From: Hexactinellida sp. DTS-2022
Taxonomy: Eukaryota; Porifera; Hexactinellida
NCBI GenBank assembly: GCA_028753945.1
Contig: JAPNXP010000002.1
Span: 14,763,624-14,827,623 of the forward strand
Length of the DNA stretch: 64,000 nucleotides
Direction of reading: 5' to 3'
Below are positions 9,053 to 23,000 of the stretch, in pieces (position 1 is the first letter of the stretch; every line of letters starts with the position of its first letter). The notes beneath the pieces are model-generated. The model was not told the DNA's origin, ran no database searches, and saw nothing but the letters and a program-made list of their open reading frames with translations. Made by a program: the position numbers and the translations under genes.

Positions 9053-9337
9053 AGAGTGTACGTATATTTAGGTTTAATAATTAATGCAGACAACTGAAAT
9101 TATCCCTTTTTAGACGGAGACACCCAATATTCCTTTTGTTAATGCTCTAACCAATCCTATTCATATTAAATGAGAACGATCCTATTGGATTACACTAACA
9201 GTGTAACAGATTATTTACAATTATACTTTGCAAATTTGAGGGAATTTTTTAATACAAAAGCAATTAACTAGCAATGGATTCGCATAAAATACAACTAAAA
9301 TATTCATACAAAAAATTAATAAAAATATCAAAAAATG

Positions 9338-11644
9338 TTAAAATATCCTACAAGGAGAAGGTTTCGACTTTGCAAATTCACTCGCTAACACTCTGGAGGT
9401 AATTTGAATGGGAATGTCAAGCGTTTCTATTTCTTGTATACTATTTACAGTATTTCTATCAGGGTCATCGTATACCAAAAAGTACATATCATTCATAGGT
9501 ATTTCATTTTGAAATTGTTCCTCAAGTGCTCTTAGAAAGGAAATCGCCAGTTCTGTATCCCATTTACTCAAAAGAGCAGAAATTTGACAAACGTGTACAA
9601 TATTTTCTAATAAAATAAACTTTTTACATAGATTATTTTTCCATTTGTCCCAATCTGTTGAATTTAAATCTTTCAGCTTTGAAGCATGGTAGCATTCTTC
9701 ACCCCCACTCCATACGATAGGTGAATTAAGCAATTTATCAAATAAAGACATTGAATATGAGTTCATGCCTTCAGAATAACTTTGGTATGATAATTTCCCG
9801 TCTTTAAGTTCCTCGAAATGCATCCATAATAACTTTTTCAAATCCAGACTTACTCTAGAAAAATCATCTTTATTCATATTTGGACCCAAAGTAAAGTCGA
9901 CAGATCCGCTAATTTCTCCCCCAAAGCTCACACCAAGCACACACTGAGTGCCATACTTGTCTATAAATGAACTGTAAGAGTCTGAGAAATTCCTATGAGG
10001 ATGATCGGACACGTATTTAGGAAGAGAGTTAACTGTCTTAACAAATGCATTTTCCATTTGTTTGCAATTAATATTTGATAGATCATAGGCAATATTGAAC
10101 AACTCATATTGTATTGCGAATGAAATGGTGCCTTTGCCATTAGAGAACATACTCCATTTCGCCAAATTAAAGCGACAATGAACAAGCAGTCTCCCTCTGG
10201 AAGAGTAATGTGTATTCTCGGGAATATGGGTCCCTATCTCATAGCAATACTTCAACTCATCTATGGAGATAATCGGGAACTTGAGTATATTTTCACGTGG
10301 AAATACCCCACAGCCTAGCATATGAAAACTTAAACAATCTAATGGCTTAACTTTGAATAGTTCGAACATGAGAATTCTCTCCTGCCTGTTCATGGAGAAA
10401 GGGAACAATTGTAGGTTAACCTCCTCTATGTTCTTGCTACTCAGATCCGCTGCGCTAACTAACTGTACTTCTTGCAAGCGATGCATGAGTGGTAAAATCG
10501 TTTCATAAGCCAGAGATGACAAGTGAGGAAATCTTTTCGCTGCAATACAAGCATTAATGCATTTATTAGCTTCGCAGTCAAAGCTAAGATTAAACTCAGA
10601 CTCAAAAATCTTTTTCCATTTATAAATATCAGGTTTGCAGTCGATTCCCTTAAAAATACCCTCAGAAGACCCTAATTTTCTTTCAGCATAAATTTGTATA
10701 CTCTTTCTATTATCAAAAAGTAATCGAATTGCCTCGACTCCAATTTCATCACCTGATTGTTTCATGAGAGAAATCATAGTATCAAACAGATTTAGTGGCT
10801 GTTTAGTAAGATTTGGCAACAGTGTCCAGTCACCACGTGTTTTAAGATCCTCAAGTTCATTATCAATAAACACAATTGGAAAACTGACACCAAAATATAA
10901 TCTTGCCAAGTTATCAACCAACTCGAATTTTCTCTTCAGATTTTCAGAAAATCTAGATAGAGGACGAAGTGACATTACATGTGTTAGCACTATCACTACG
11001 TTGGTCCGAACTTTATCTATTACTGATAATTTGGAGAGCATTCTTAACATTTTAGCAAATTGAGAATTTAAATCGCCCATTCTATTGTCGTTCGCACTAA
11101 TGACTATCATTACAATGTTTGGGTATAGTCTGTTTTGGGAGAAAGGAGAGCGGAGAAATGGATGATTCGAAAAAAAATTATCAATATTAGCGAGATTCTC
11201 AATATCTTTCTCATCAGAAGCAGTGTCACCGAAACCGGGCGTATCTACGAATCCTAACTCCAATTCTGTCACATTCCAATGGGTACTATCCATGGTTACT
11301 ACGTACTCAATAACATCCTTAGTACACGACTTGTTGTCAGATGTTGGAATTAGTTCGGTCTTAAACAAATGATTGAGAGTGGATGATTTGCCATGGCCTG
11401 TTATCCCATATAGGAATATCATCGCTTCATAGGGATTTCGGTAGGCTTTGAGGCTGCTTCCTACTAGCTGACTCGCCTGGTGGTAAGAACATTTATTTAT
11501 CAATTTATTTAAATCATCAAGGTTTTTCGGAAGACACATAGTGGTATTTGATCGCAGCATATCAAATGTATTGGAACGAGGATGAAGACTTATGGGGAGT
11601 GAACCAGCTTTGCCTAATTCTTGGTCAATATTAATTCTTGCCAT
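9338..11644 (-). CDS. GTPase-MACPF protein with CaaX box, paralogue D
   Basis: Single-exon gene of 768 codons; the start chosen is the first ATG (MARINID). P-loop G80-S87 is GITGHGKS, the G3 box is DTPGFGD and the G4 position is LTHV. The MACPF hallmark lies at about residues 555-580 (FIDKYGTQ ... FGGEISG). There is no Hint domain. The protein instead ends SKPSPCRIF, a CaaX box (CRIF) expected to be geranylgeranylated in the cytosol, so the mature protein would sit on the cytosolic face of a membrane. It lies between paralogues C and E on the same strand. The GTPase call is strong, the MACPF call good, prenylation predicted from the motif. Confidence 0.88.
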   Translation of the reverse strand: MARINIDQELGKAGSLPISLHPRSNTFDMLRSNTTMCLPKNLDDLNKLINKCSYHQASQLVGSSLKAYRNPYEAMIFLYGITGHGKSSTLNHLFKTELIPTSDNKSCTKDVIEYVVTMDSTHWNVTELELGFVDTPGFGDTASDEKDIENLANIDNFFSNHPFLRSPFSQNRLYPNIVMIVISANDNRMGDLNSQFAKMLRMLSKLSVIDKVRTNVVIVLTHVMSLRPLSRFSENLKRKFELVDNLARLYFGVSFPIVFIDNELEDLKTRGDWTLLPNLTKQPLNLFDTMISLMKQSGDEIGVEAIRLLFDNRKSIQIYAERKLGSSEGIFKGIDCKPDIYKWKKIFESEFNLSFDCEANKCINACIAAKRFPHLSSLAYETILPLMHRLQEVQLVSAADLSSKNIEEVNLQLFPFSMNRQERILMFELFKVKPLDCLSFHMLGCGVFPRENILKFPIISIDELKYCYEIGTHIPENTHYSSRGRLLVHCRFNLAKWSMFSNGKGTISFAIQYELFNIAYDLSNINCKQMENAFVKTVNSLPKYVSDHPHRNFSDSYSSFIDKYGTQCVLGVSFGGEISGSVDFTLGPNMNKDDFSRVSLDLKKLLWMHFEELKDGKLSYQSYSEGMNSYSMSLFDKLLNSPIVWSGGEECYHASKLKDLNSTDWDKWKNNLCKKFILLENIVHVCQISALLSKWDTELAISFLRALEEQFQNEIPMNDMYFLVYDDPDRNTVNSIQEIETLDIPIQITSRVLASEFAKSKPSPCRIF
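11636..11644 (-). other. Start of paralogue D (start choice)
   Basis: The reading frame is open a few codons upstream of 11644, but without an ATG. The first ATG at 11644-11642 gives MARINID and is the likely start. Confidence 0.6.
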
Positions 11645-11922
11645 ACTTAATAACAAAGGGGGCTAGTCATTGAAGTAAATTCAAAGTTGGTATATTTCCA
11701 AATTCGTCTTCGTTAAAAGGAAGATTTCACCGATATACTAATTGGTTACAACTCTATACTTATAAGATTAAGGATTTAACTAAACAGAGATTATAATGTA
11801 TCTAAATTTTACTAAAGTTTAATTGAACAACGTGGTTAAAAATAGAAATAGGGGCACCTGTACAAGTTAATAATATTCCAAATATAATACAGCGAGCAAA
11901 AATTGATAAAAAACAAGTACAT

Positions 11923-14175
11923 TCATAGAATAACACACATGGAAGTAGTGTTTTCTGATTTAGCAGCCTGGGCGGCTGATTTCCGAAAATCTTTAGGTAT
12001 AACTTTAGATTCAATAAAATCCCATTCGTGTCTACCAGGATTCTCAGATACAGGGAAAACATGGCTTTCTAACCCCAATTCCTGTTCTTGTGCTTGAATA
12101 GCCTTGTTTATCGATTGATACTTCTCAGTATTCATTCTAGCGATTATTTTTTGTATACTTACAAGACCTAGCATTGTCTGTAAAGGAATAAACTTCATGC
12201 ACAGGGTATCCACCCAACAGGACCAAAATATTGGGGTGAGAGTTCTAAAATTGGTTGAGTGGAACTTATCTTCACCACCTTTCCATGTGATTGGTAGATC
12301 ACACAATTTCTCGAACATTTCAATTGAATTTTCATCGATAATTGAGGGATAATCTAAACGGGTAAGATTAGATCCCTTCTGCAAAGTTTCAAAGAATAAT
12401 TTGAGCAACATAGATATTTTGTATGTTTCGCCGTTATCTTCGATAGAGCCTTCGGGGAGGTCAACAAATCCGTTGATTTCTCCCCCATAGCTCACACCTA
12501 GCGCACATCGAGTGCCGAACTTATCAATAAAACTCTTGTACGCATCTGTGGCTATCTTGTTGGTTTGATCAGAATTTGGCAGAGAGTTTATTGCTTTAAC
12601 GAATGTGTGATCCATTTGTTGACCAGTTATTTTCTTAAAATCAATAGAGACATTAAATAACTCGTATTGCACTGCGAAAGAGACAACGGGTTTACTGGAA
12701 GAAAATCTAGATAATCTGACCCAATTAAAGTTGCAATTCACGAGGAGACTCCCTTTGGAGTTGAACTGAGAATTTTCGGGAATGTGGGTTCCCAACTCAT
12801 AACAATATTTCAATTCTTTTGCGGAAATTATTGGAAGTTTTGTTTTTTCTAAAGAAATATATCCACAACCCAATCTATCGATATGTTTTAGGTTCTCCAA
12901 AGGTTTTACCTTGAACAGTTCAAACAAAAGGATTCTCTCGAGTTTGTTGAGTTGAAATGGAATTAGGATCCTATTTATTTCCTCAATATTCTTACTCTTC
13001 ATGTCCTGTACTGTGTTTAAGCTAACTTCTTGCAGCTTGTGCAGGAGAGGGAGAATCGTTTCGTACGTAAGAGATGACAATTGAGGCAAACGTTTCTCTT
13101 CCACACAGGACAGAATTAATTTGGATACCTCACTGTCAATAAGAACTGTGAATTCAGTTGCTACGATATTCGTCCATTTCTGGATGTCAGCAGTAGTACT
13201 GTTGTTTAAGTGAGACTCGCAATCTCTCCTATTCCAAATCTCAATGTCTTTGCCCTGATCGAAGAGCAATCGCACTGCCTCCACCCCCATCTCATCTCCA
13301 GATAGTTTCATGAGAGCAATCATTGCGTCGAACAGATTCAGAGGCTGCTTGGTGCCATCTGGTAGCAGCGTCCAATCTCCACACTTCTCGAGCTCTTCCT
13401 CCTCAGCTAAATTCTCAACCACAACGACAGGCGGATCCACGCCGAGATGAAGTCGCACTAGGTTCTTTAGATTTTTAATTTGTTCATCTCTCTTCTCGGT
13501 ATACTTCTTTGGAGGACGGATAAACAAGGCACATGTAAGCACAATTATAACATTCGGGCATATCTTGTCTACGATACTCAGTTTGGACAGCACTCGGAGC
13601 ATTTTGGAAAGTTGAGAGTTAAATCCTAGAATTCTGGGGTCCCCTGCTCTTACGACTATCATAACAATGTTTGGATAGAATTTCAAATGAAGTTGTTGCG
13701 AATCGAGATAAGGATGGGAAGTTAGAAAATGCTCAATATTAGCGAGATCGTTTATGCTATTTCCATTGGTGTCGCCCCAGCCAGGCGTGTCAATGAATCC
13801 TATGTCCAGTCCGGTTACATTCCAATGGATACTATTCATCGTTGTCACGTACTCTATTACCTTATTGGTACTGGATTTAGAATCAGATGTGGGAATGAGT
13901 TTAGTATTGAATAAATGGTTTAGTGTGGTGGATTTACCAGCACCTGACAGTCCATAGAGAAATACCATTGCTTCGTATGGGTTCCTATGAGCCCTCAGGC
14001 TGCGAGAAATCAGTTCACTCGCCTTGTGGTCACAAGATTTCAACAGTTCTTTAACTTCACTTGGTGTCTTAGGAAGAGGAATGACTATGTTAGTTTTTTT
14101 CCTTTGGCTCTTTGATTCAGGTCGAACAAGTAGAGAGGATCGTACTATGGTATCGTCCGACATTTCGAAGGCCAT
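11923..14175 (-). CDS. GTPase-MACPF protein with CaaX box, paralogue E
   Basis: Single-exon gene of 750 codons, the most upstream member of the array. P-loop G75-S82 is GLSGAGKS, the G3 box is DTPGWGD, and the G4 position reads LTCAL. The MACPF hallmark is at about residues 545-570 (FIDKFGTR ... YGGEING). It ends TTSMCVIL, a CaaX box whose final Leu predicts geranylgeranylation. It is the closest relative of paralogue D in layout and ending. There is no Hint remnant. An alternative ATG four codons downstream (MSDDT) is also possible. Role inferred as for the other members. Confidence 0.88.
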   Translation of the reverse strand: MAFEMSDDTIVRSSLLVRPESKSQRKKTNIVIPLPKTPSEVKELLKSCDHKASELISRSLRAHRNPYEAMVFLYGLSGAGKSTTLNHLFNTKLIPTSDSKSSTNKVIEYVTTMNSIHWNVTGLDIGFIDTPGWGDTNGNSINDLANIEHFLTSHPYLDSQQLHLKFYPNIVMIVVRAGDPRILGFNSQLSKMLRVLSKLSIVDKICPNVIIVLTCALFIRPPKKYTEKRDEQIKNLKNLVRLHLGVDPPVVVVENLAEEEELEKCGDWTLLPDGTKQPLNLFDAMIALMKLSGDEMGVEAVRLLFDQGKDIEIWNRRDCESHLNNSTTADIQKWTNIVATEFTVLIDSEVSKLILSCVEEKRLPQLSSLTYETILPLLHKLQEVSLNTVQDMKSKNIEEINRILIPFQLNKLERILLFELFKVKPLENLKHIDRLGCGYISLEKTKLPIISAKELKYCYELGTHIPENSQFNSKGSLLVNCNFNWVRLSRFSSSKPVVSFAVQYELFNVSIDFKKITGQQMDHTFVKAINSLPNSDQTNKIATDAYKSFIDKFGTRCALGVSYGGEINGFVDLPEGSIEDNGETYKISMLLKLFFETLQKGSNLTRLDYPSIIDENSIEMFEKLCDLPITWKGGEDKFHSTNFRTLTPIFWSCWVDTLCMKFIPLQTMLGLVSIQKIIARMNTEKYQSINKAIQAQEQELGLESHVFPVSENPGRHEWDFIESKVIPKDFRKSAAQAAKSENTTSMCVIL

Positions 14176-14387
14176 TTATTATAAATAACTATGCACAATA
14201 ATTATAGCATGTTGGATAAAATACCTAACTTAAATGTGTTTCAAAATGAAAACTTTCATTGTTAATTAGTAATAACTTTCTCTGTCCATAACCGCAAGTT
14301 AAAATAAAAACCTGACATAAACACATAAATAGAATTTTACATAGAAAGAGTACTCACATACAGAACAGAATAGAATTTCATGAGTTT

Positions 14388-15350
14388 CTATTTACGAATC
14401 TTACACTCGATTGCTTGCGGGTCGCACCCTTCATACAGCTCAAGCAGGGGACTATCCAATAAGTCGTCTCTCACGCAGGCACACCGCTTAGTACGGATTG
14501 TAGAATCAAAGTATTTACGCGGTTTCCCGACCCAGCTCCTATCTATGCCCCCACTCTGGTCGCTGCACCAGACCACCTGCCCATCTGCCTGATTGAACCT
14601 GAACAGAACAGACTCAATACACACATTAAGTTACACAATCGAAACTAACCTTCCGTTACAAGGTGGGAACTTGACCTTTTCTTGATGTTGCAGAGACTTA
14701 TGTCTGTTGGCGGTCTTAAGCAGTTTCTCGGCGTGCAACAGAGCTGGTCTCACCGCTCCCTCCTCATCGAAATAAGTACCAATCAGTCTACCTACAAAAA
14801 TGTATTCCTCGTCATACATATTAACCCAATCAGCTATCGACCGGATTGAATCATGATCCAATTCTGTGATGTCATCTATGAGTCCCTCCTCATTAAACTC
14901 CCCCGTAGCAAATGCCTTGGTCCCGTCCACCCCGGCAAAGAATGGGTAGCTACCGTCTGCGTGGTATGATTGTCCCTCGGTGACGTCATATACCCTCCCC
15001 ATAATGGCTAATAGGATAGGTGACCCATTTGCATCGTGTTTGGCCAACTCCTCCCTCGTGAACAGGTGACCTGTTAATGATGAGTCTCCAAAGTATGGAC
15101 CTTTCGTATCGGTGGCCTTTGAAACAGACATAGAAACAGCTTTGTCTGTTTCGAAGTAATTAAGAACATAGAGAGTGTAGATAATGATACAGATCAGAAT
15201 AATGATTATTATCTTTGCCGAAGTGTAAATGAAATAGAAATTTTGTTTGTCATCAACGGGTTCTTGTTCTGTTTTCTTTTCAGTTTCCTTCTTAGAGGGT
15301 TTGGGACCCGAGGCTGCTCCTCTGTGTACAAGTTTGCTCGAATCTGTCAT
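14388..15350 (-). CDS. CYB5D2: Neuferricin (cytochrome b5 domain-containing 2)
   Basis: Two exons, 15350-14650 and 14598-14388, joined by a 51-base GT-AG intron, giving 303 aa. It is a membrane-anchored haem-binding protein of the MAPR/cytochrome b5 group. A hydrophobic segment at about residues 55-75 (rich in Ile) is followed by the cyt-b5-like domain: LFTREELAKHD, AIMGRVYDVTEG and GSYPFFAGVDGTKAF. The second exon supplies the conserved Cys-containing C-terminal region (VVWCSDQSGG, WVGKPRKY). The reading phase across the junction is consistent (CNGR then FNQADGQ). The ATG at 15350 gives MTDSSKL. Confidence 0.9.
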
Positions 15351-15446
15351 TTTAATCTGCAATTTCAGTTCTAATTGTACCTAATTACATAGTATACATT
15401 CAACTGTTTTTATGTAATTTCATAGATGTATAAGACCATATGCAGT

Positions 15447-15655
15447 GATGTTTTGGGGGGGGGGCTCGGGGGGGCGCGCCCCCCCACTTATTTCGCTAGG
15501 GGGGGCGCTTATATCCCAGGGGGGGCGCTCCTTCCTATCAGTTATCTATAGAATTCATTATTGGGGGCCGTTTTCACCTATGTTTTCTAAGAAAATGCTA
15601 AATTTGAAAATGGAGCGCCCCCCCACTTATTTTTTTGGCAAAACACCACTGACCA
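15447..15655. repeat. GC-rich inverted-repeat element (MITE-like)
   Basis: The left end reads ATGTTTTGGGGGGGG and the right end is its rough complement (CCCCCCCACTTATTTTTTTGGCAAAACAC). The blocks GGGGGGGCGC and CCCCCCACTTATT recur inside. It looks like a short non-autonomous transposon, much richer in G+C than its surroundings. Confidence 0.5.
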
Positions 15656-15756
15656 TATGGCTAGTAAACTGAAACTCATCAGAAAAAATAAATATGCAGA
15701 TAAAATACCTCTCACAGTCATAGATAAATATGCGAATGTCCTAGCGGTTGAACCCA

Positions 15757-15778
15757 TGAATGAATGAATGAATGAAAT
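15757..15778. repeat. Short GAAT tandem repeat
   Basis: Five or so units of TGAA/GAAT in a row beside the duplicated ACSS exon. Confidence 0.7.
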
Positions 15779-15814
15779 ACCGTATCCGTGTTGAAATAAA
15801 ACTAAATTTCGTAG

Positions 15815-16024
15815 CAAATCTAGAATTTGATAGGTTTGATTGCGAAGAGCTGCTCCACAACGCTGGCATCTGCCATGGTGCTAATGTCTCCCAACTCGTG
15901 GTCATTGACGGCAATCTTCCTGAGCACTCTACGCATTATCTTACCGGAGCGGGTCTTCGGGAGACCGGGGGCATTGTGTATCGCGTCTGGGGCGGCAAAT
16001 TTACCGATTTTCTCACGGACTATT
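15815..16024 (-). pseudogene. Inverted duplicate of the last ACSS exon
   Basis: On the minus strand this encodes [11 protein letters not shown] through to FAIKPIKF and a stop at 15820, the C-terminal part of acetyl-CoA synthetase. It includes the acetylation-site motif [11 protein letters not shown]. It is nearly identical to the true last exon at 26310-26509. The match also covers the intron acceptor (AATAG before TCCGTG) and a few bases past the stop, so it looks like a DNA-level copy, not a reverse-transcribed mRNA. No other ACSS exon lies nearby, so it is probably non-functional. Confidence 0.8.
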
Positions 16025-16181
16025 TGATTGTATATAAAGATTAATCGGGTCAAAGCAACCTGGTCCCGTGTTGACTCTATTAAACTATTCGAGGAACTGA
16101 ATTAATTAACATAACGTTTGAACGGGCCTCGTGTAATATATTTGGATTTTACAATATCTGATATCTAACCAGTGTATTATA

Positions 16182-17094
16182 CATAGGCGTAGAAGTAGCC
16201 CGGGCGGCCCGGGTAGATTTTGGATCGAATTATCAGTTTACTATAATAGCATTATTCTTACAGATGATGCCTTCTCAAAAACTTATATACAGTGGAGCCT
16301 CCCATAACGGACACTCCAAATAGCGGACAACCTCTAAATAACGGACAGCCCTCGTGGCACGGATTTATTTATTTAGCATACCGTATGTCTAATAGAAAAG
16401 CAACCTCTAAATAGCGGACAACCTCTAAATAACGGACAACGGTTCCGGTCCAAAGGTGTCCGTTGTTCAGAGGCTCTACTGTAGTGCACTTTATTGAATT
16501 TCTCATTCAATTGTGTAAACCTTATTTGTTAGTGTTGTAGTTACTTGCTATATACCTTGACAGGTGTAAGTCTCCAACCTGCTCCCAGAGAATGTCTAAA
16601 AGGTATATTGACGATGGCTCAAAACAGCCAAGTATCGCTAATTATTTCCCGTCGGCTAAAATACTGAAGCTGAAAATATTCAATTTGGGAGTAGTATTTA
16701 TTTGTAGGGTTAATTAATTAATTCATTAATAACCCCAATAATATATTACTCCCGAAATTGAATATTTTTTAGCCGACCATGGAAATAGTTAGCGATACTT
16801 GGCTGTTTTGAGCCATCGTCAAAATGCCTTTTAGACATTCTCGGAGAGCAGGTTGGACACTAACACCTGTCAAGGTATATTTCAACTACAATACTAACAA
16901 TAAGGAATACGCAATAGAATGAGAAATTCAATAAAGTGCACTATATAAGTCTTTGGGCATCATCGGTAAATTGTAGTATTATAGTAAATTGATAATTCGA
17001 TCCAAATTATACTCGGGCCGCGCGGGCTACTTCTACGCCTATAATGTCTCGCCCGGGCAGATTTTAGTGATTTGGGGAAACCTTTACGCCTATG
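16182..17094. mobile_element. Foldback (hairpin) transposon, hAT-like, about 0.9 kb
   Basis: The ends are CATAGGCGTA (16182) and TACGCCTATG (17094), flanked by an 8-base direct repeat GTATTATA at 16174-16181 and 17095-17102. That target duplication length fits hAT elements. The two halves are long inverted copies of each other: the left arm runs to about 16710 and the right arm from about 16720 to 17042. They meet at an AT-rich centre around GGTTAATTAATTAATTCA. A smaller element is nested in the left arm. No transposase is encoded. Confidence 0.8.
16290..16481. mobile_element. 192-bp Tc1/pogo-like MITE nested in the left arm
   Basis: The ends are CAGTGGAGCCTC and GAGGCTCTACTG with TA on both sides (16288-16289 and 16482-16483). 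The matching right arm of the hairpin near 16940 preserves the uninterrupted site (complement of CTTATATAGTGCAC), which proves a TA-duplicating insertion. Confidence 0.88.
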
Positions 17095-17321
17095 GTATTA
17101 TACAGCCATTTGTAAATACGCTCCTAATCCTGGTCTGATCTAATTTTCATACGCCTAAGGCCTAAATCACAAATTCTATATGTTCGCGCTCCTAATTAAA
17201 ATTTCCCCTAAAATCATACTCCAAAAGGAGCGTCTCGCGCTCCTGGATTCCCTGTAAATTCTAACTCTCGTGCTCGCTATTAGCAGTTTGATTATTCGCT
17301 ATTAGCAGTGTTACTATTCGC

Positions 17322-19802
<2,481 letters not shown>

Positions 19803-20019
19803 CACAATAATTATACAGAATTCGGTTTTAATTAATCTGTAACAACAACAACGGAACTGTTCGTTTGGTATTATAACTTACAACACTGCACTCATGTGGA
19901 TTCAGTATGTTGTGTCGCATGAATAACATTAATAGATCACCCTTGGTATACAACGAGTATGGCAGCATGGAATGTTGGCACTTGTAACTTGTGTATGAAC
20001 TGACTTGATTAGAGAGGGA

Positions 20020-23000
20020 ATGGCTTCACACATAACCGGGGAGGTGTACGCCCCCTCCTGCGAGGTCTCGAAGGAGGCCCACGTGCGCAGCATGGAGGAG
20101 TACAGAGAGATGTACAAACGGTCGGTAGCAGACCCCGTCCAGTTCTGGTCCGAGATAGCTGAGCAGTTCTACTGGAAGCAGAAGTGGGAAGCGGGCAGCG
20201 AGCTGAGGTATAACTTCGATGTGAACAAGGGCGGCGTCCGTGTGGAGTGGTTCAGAGGAGCGGTGACTAACATCTGCTACAACTGTCTGGACAGACACGT
20301 GCGAGACGGGAGAGGAGACGCTATTGCGTTCTACTGGTGAGTTAGTTGTGCGGCAGAGCTGTGCAGTAGTGAGTGAGTGTGTGTGTGTAGGGAAGGGAAT
20401 GACCCAGCTGACAAGAGAGAGACGAGCTACCAGGAGCTGCTGAGCGAAGTGTGCAGACTAGCCAACTGTCTGAAGAAACTGGGTTTGTACGCTATTGAGT
20501 AGGCATTGGAGAGCATAGTGTGGTTAGTGTGTGGGTAATCAGGTGGTTAGTGTGTGTGTGTGTGTGCAGGTGTGAAGAAGGGAGATCGAGTGGGGATCTA
20601 CTTGCCTATGGTGCTAGAGCTTGTCGTGACTATGCTAGCGTGTGCGAGAGTTGGAGCTATTCACTCCGTCGTGGTGAGTTAATGGACCATGGACTGATCC
20701 GAATGAATTGTGTGCTATCTTGTTACAGCGGCTGTTATGCTATTTTGTTAGTTTGCTGGATTCTCTGCTAACTCTCTCGCTGACCGAATACTCGACTCGA
20801 AGTGCGACCTGATCATCACAGCAGGTATCAGCTGTTAATGATGGATGGACCAGGGACACGTAGGGAGTGCATTGTTTGCTTTAGATGGGATGTACCGAGG
20901 GAGTAAATATGTCAAACTTGAAGAAATAGCTGACGAGGCGCTCCTGCTCTGCGAATCCAAGTTAGATACTATTATAAGCTGCTGTGTGTGGGCGTAGTTA
21001 GCTTGTCTCCTTGTAGAGGGTTTCTCCCCAAGAGCTGCATTCTGTTCAGAAACATGAACACGAAGAAACAGGAGAAGGACCCAGCGCCTAACTATAAACC
21101 CAAGACATCTGTAAGCGAAGTAATAATCAACATAATTATAACTTAGCTTATATGGAAATAACTTATATGTAGACCGTCTAGAAATAGACCAGGTTTTCTT
21201 ACACATAAATTTACTATTACCCATATACGGCAGGGCTCTTAGTTTGTATGGGCTTTTTTGACACCTAGAAATAGACCGTCTACATATAAGGATGCTCGCT
21301 TGTATGTAATACTATCAGTTCCTACTTATTTGTCAAATGGAGCCCTAGTTAAGTACATACCATTGGTGCATCTGGTTGCTACTTACGCTGTCCACAGGCC
21401 GTGAGTTGGCTGGAGTGGACAGAGCTGATGAGCGCCGCTGCTGACTGGTGCGAGCCAGAATGGGTGGACGCTGAGACCGAACTGTTCATGCTGTACACGA
21501 GGTGCTGCTACCTAACAACAGTATTGGTAACTTGCTATGTACTAATTGAGTTGTTTGTGATAGCGGGTCGACTGGTAAGCCCAAAGGAGTGGTCCACACA
21601 CACGGAGGATACATGCTGTACACCGCCACTACATTCAAGTTTGTCCCTACTTCTCTGTATAACTAATACAAGCTATTCACTGTGTGTTGTTAGATATGTG
21701 TTCGACTACCATGCTCCCGAGGTATTCTTCTGCACAGCAGACATTGGGTGGATAACAGGGCACTCATACATCACCTATGGACCTCTAGCCACTGGGGCTA
21801 CCAGCCTTATGGTGAGTACAGTGGAACCTCGTTAGTACCAACACGGTTAGTTAGAATTTCCGGTTAATACGAACACTATTTCAATTCCCTTCAAAGCCTT
21901 TTCAATACAAATGATTTTGGTTATTACCAATTTGGTTAAGGCGAACGCATTTTGACGGTCCCCTGGTGTTCGTAATAACGAGGTTCTAATATTTCCTATT
22001 ATGTTTCTCAATTGATTGATTCTCAGTTCGAAGGCATTCCTACCCACCCAGACGCTGGGAGGTTTTGGCAACTCGTCGACACTTATAAAGTCAGCAAGTT
22101 ATACACAGCTCCTACTGCTATACGGCTGTTAATGAAGTTTGGGGATGAACTTGTTCGGAGGTACTTTAATAGGTTTTTGATCTCAAATTATTCTCTCTTA
22201 TTGTTCTTCCTTCTAGCAAACTTACAATTGATTTTATTATAAGGCTTACTTGTATGTCGGCCAACACCTTTCATTATAAAAACTCGGCTTTGCACAGGCC
22301 GATATACGGTATACGAAATTCATTTATCATATTACCCTGTAGTTACTCGAGGAAGAGTTTGAAGATCTTGGGTACTGTTGGTGAGCCTATTAATCCCGAG
22401 GCTTGGAAGTGGTACTACGAGGTAGTGGGAGAGAAGAGATGCTCCATTGTGGATACTTGGTGGCAGACAGAAACGGTTATTATTATACTAATTTCCTATA
22501 ACACATTATTTGTATGATTTAATAGGGCGGACATATGTTAACACCTCTACCAGGATGCACTCCGCAAAAGCCAGGATCTGCTGTGAGTTGTAGCAGCAGT
22601 AAGGAATAAATTTCATTAATTATTTATACTTTTAGACGTTTCCATTCTTTGGGATTTCTCCAGCTATCTTTGACGAAAACGGGAATGAGATAGAAGGGGA
22701 AGGAGAAGGCTACTTGGTAATTCTTAGCAAATAATCTTATTTGCTATGAGAATATTCCTGTTAGTATATCCATTCATTCGCTAGGTCATCAAGGAGCCTT
22801 GGCCTAGCATGATGAGGACTGTGTATGGAGATCATGAACGGTTTGAGTCTACATATTTTAAGAAGTTCCCTGGATACTATTTGACTGGAGATGGTATTTA
22901 GTTGTGAATACTTTACCCTAGCTAACAGCATAGTACATTCCTATTGTGTTGTTAGGTTGCTACAGAGACAAGGAGGGCTTTTACTGGCTGACAGGGCGAA

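Noticed and set aside
15445..15672. Short plus-strand frame rich in Gly
   Set aside because: It lies entirely within a GC-rich inverted repeat and follows its composition.
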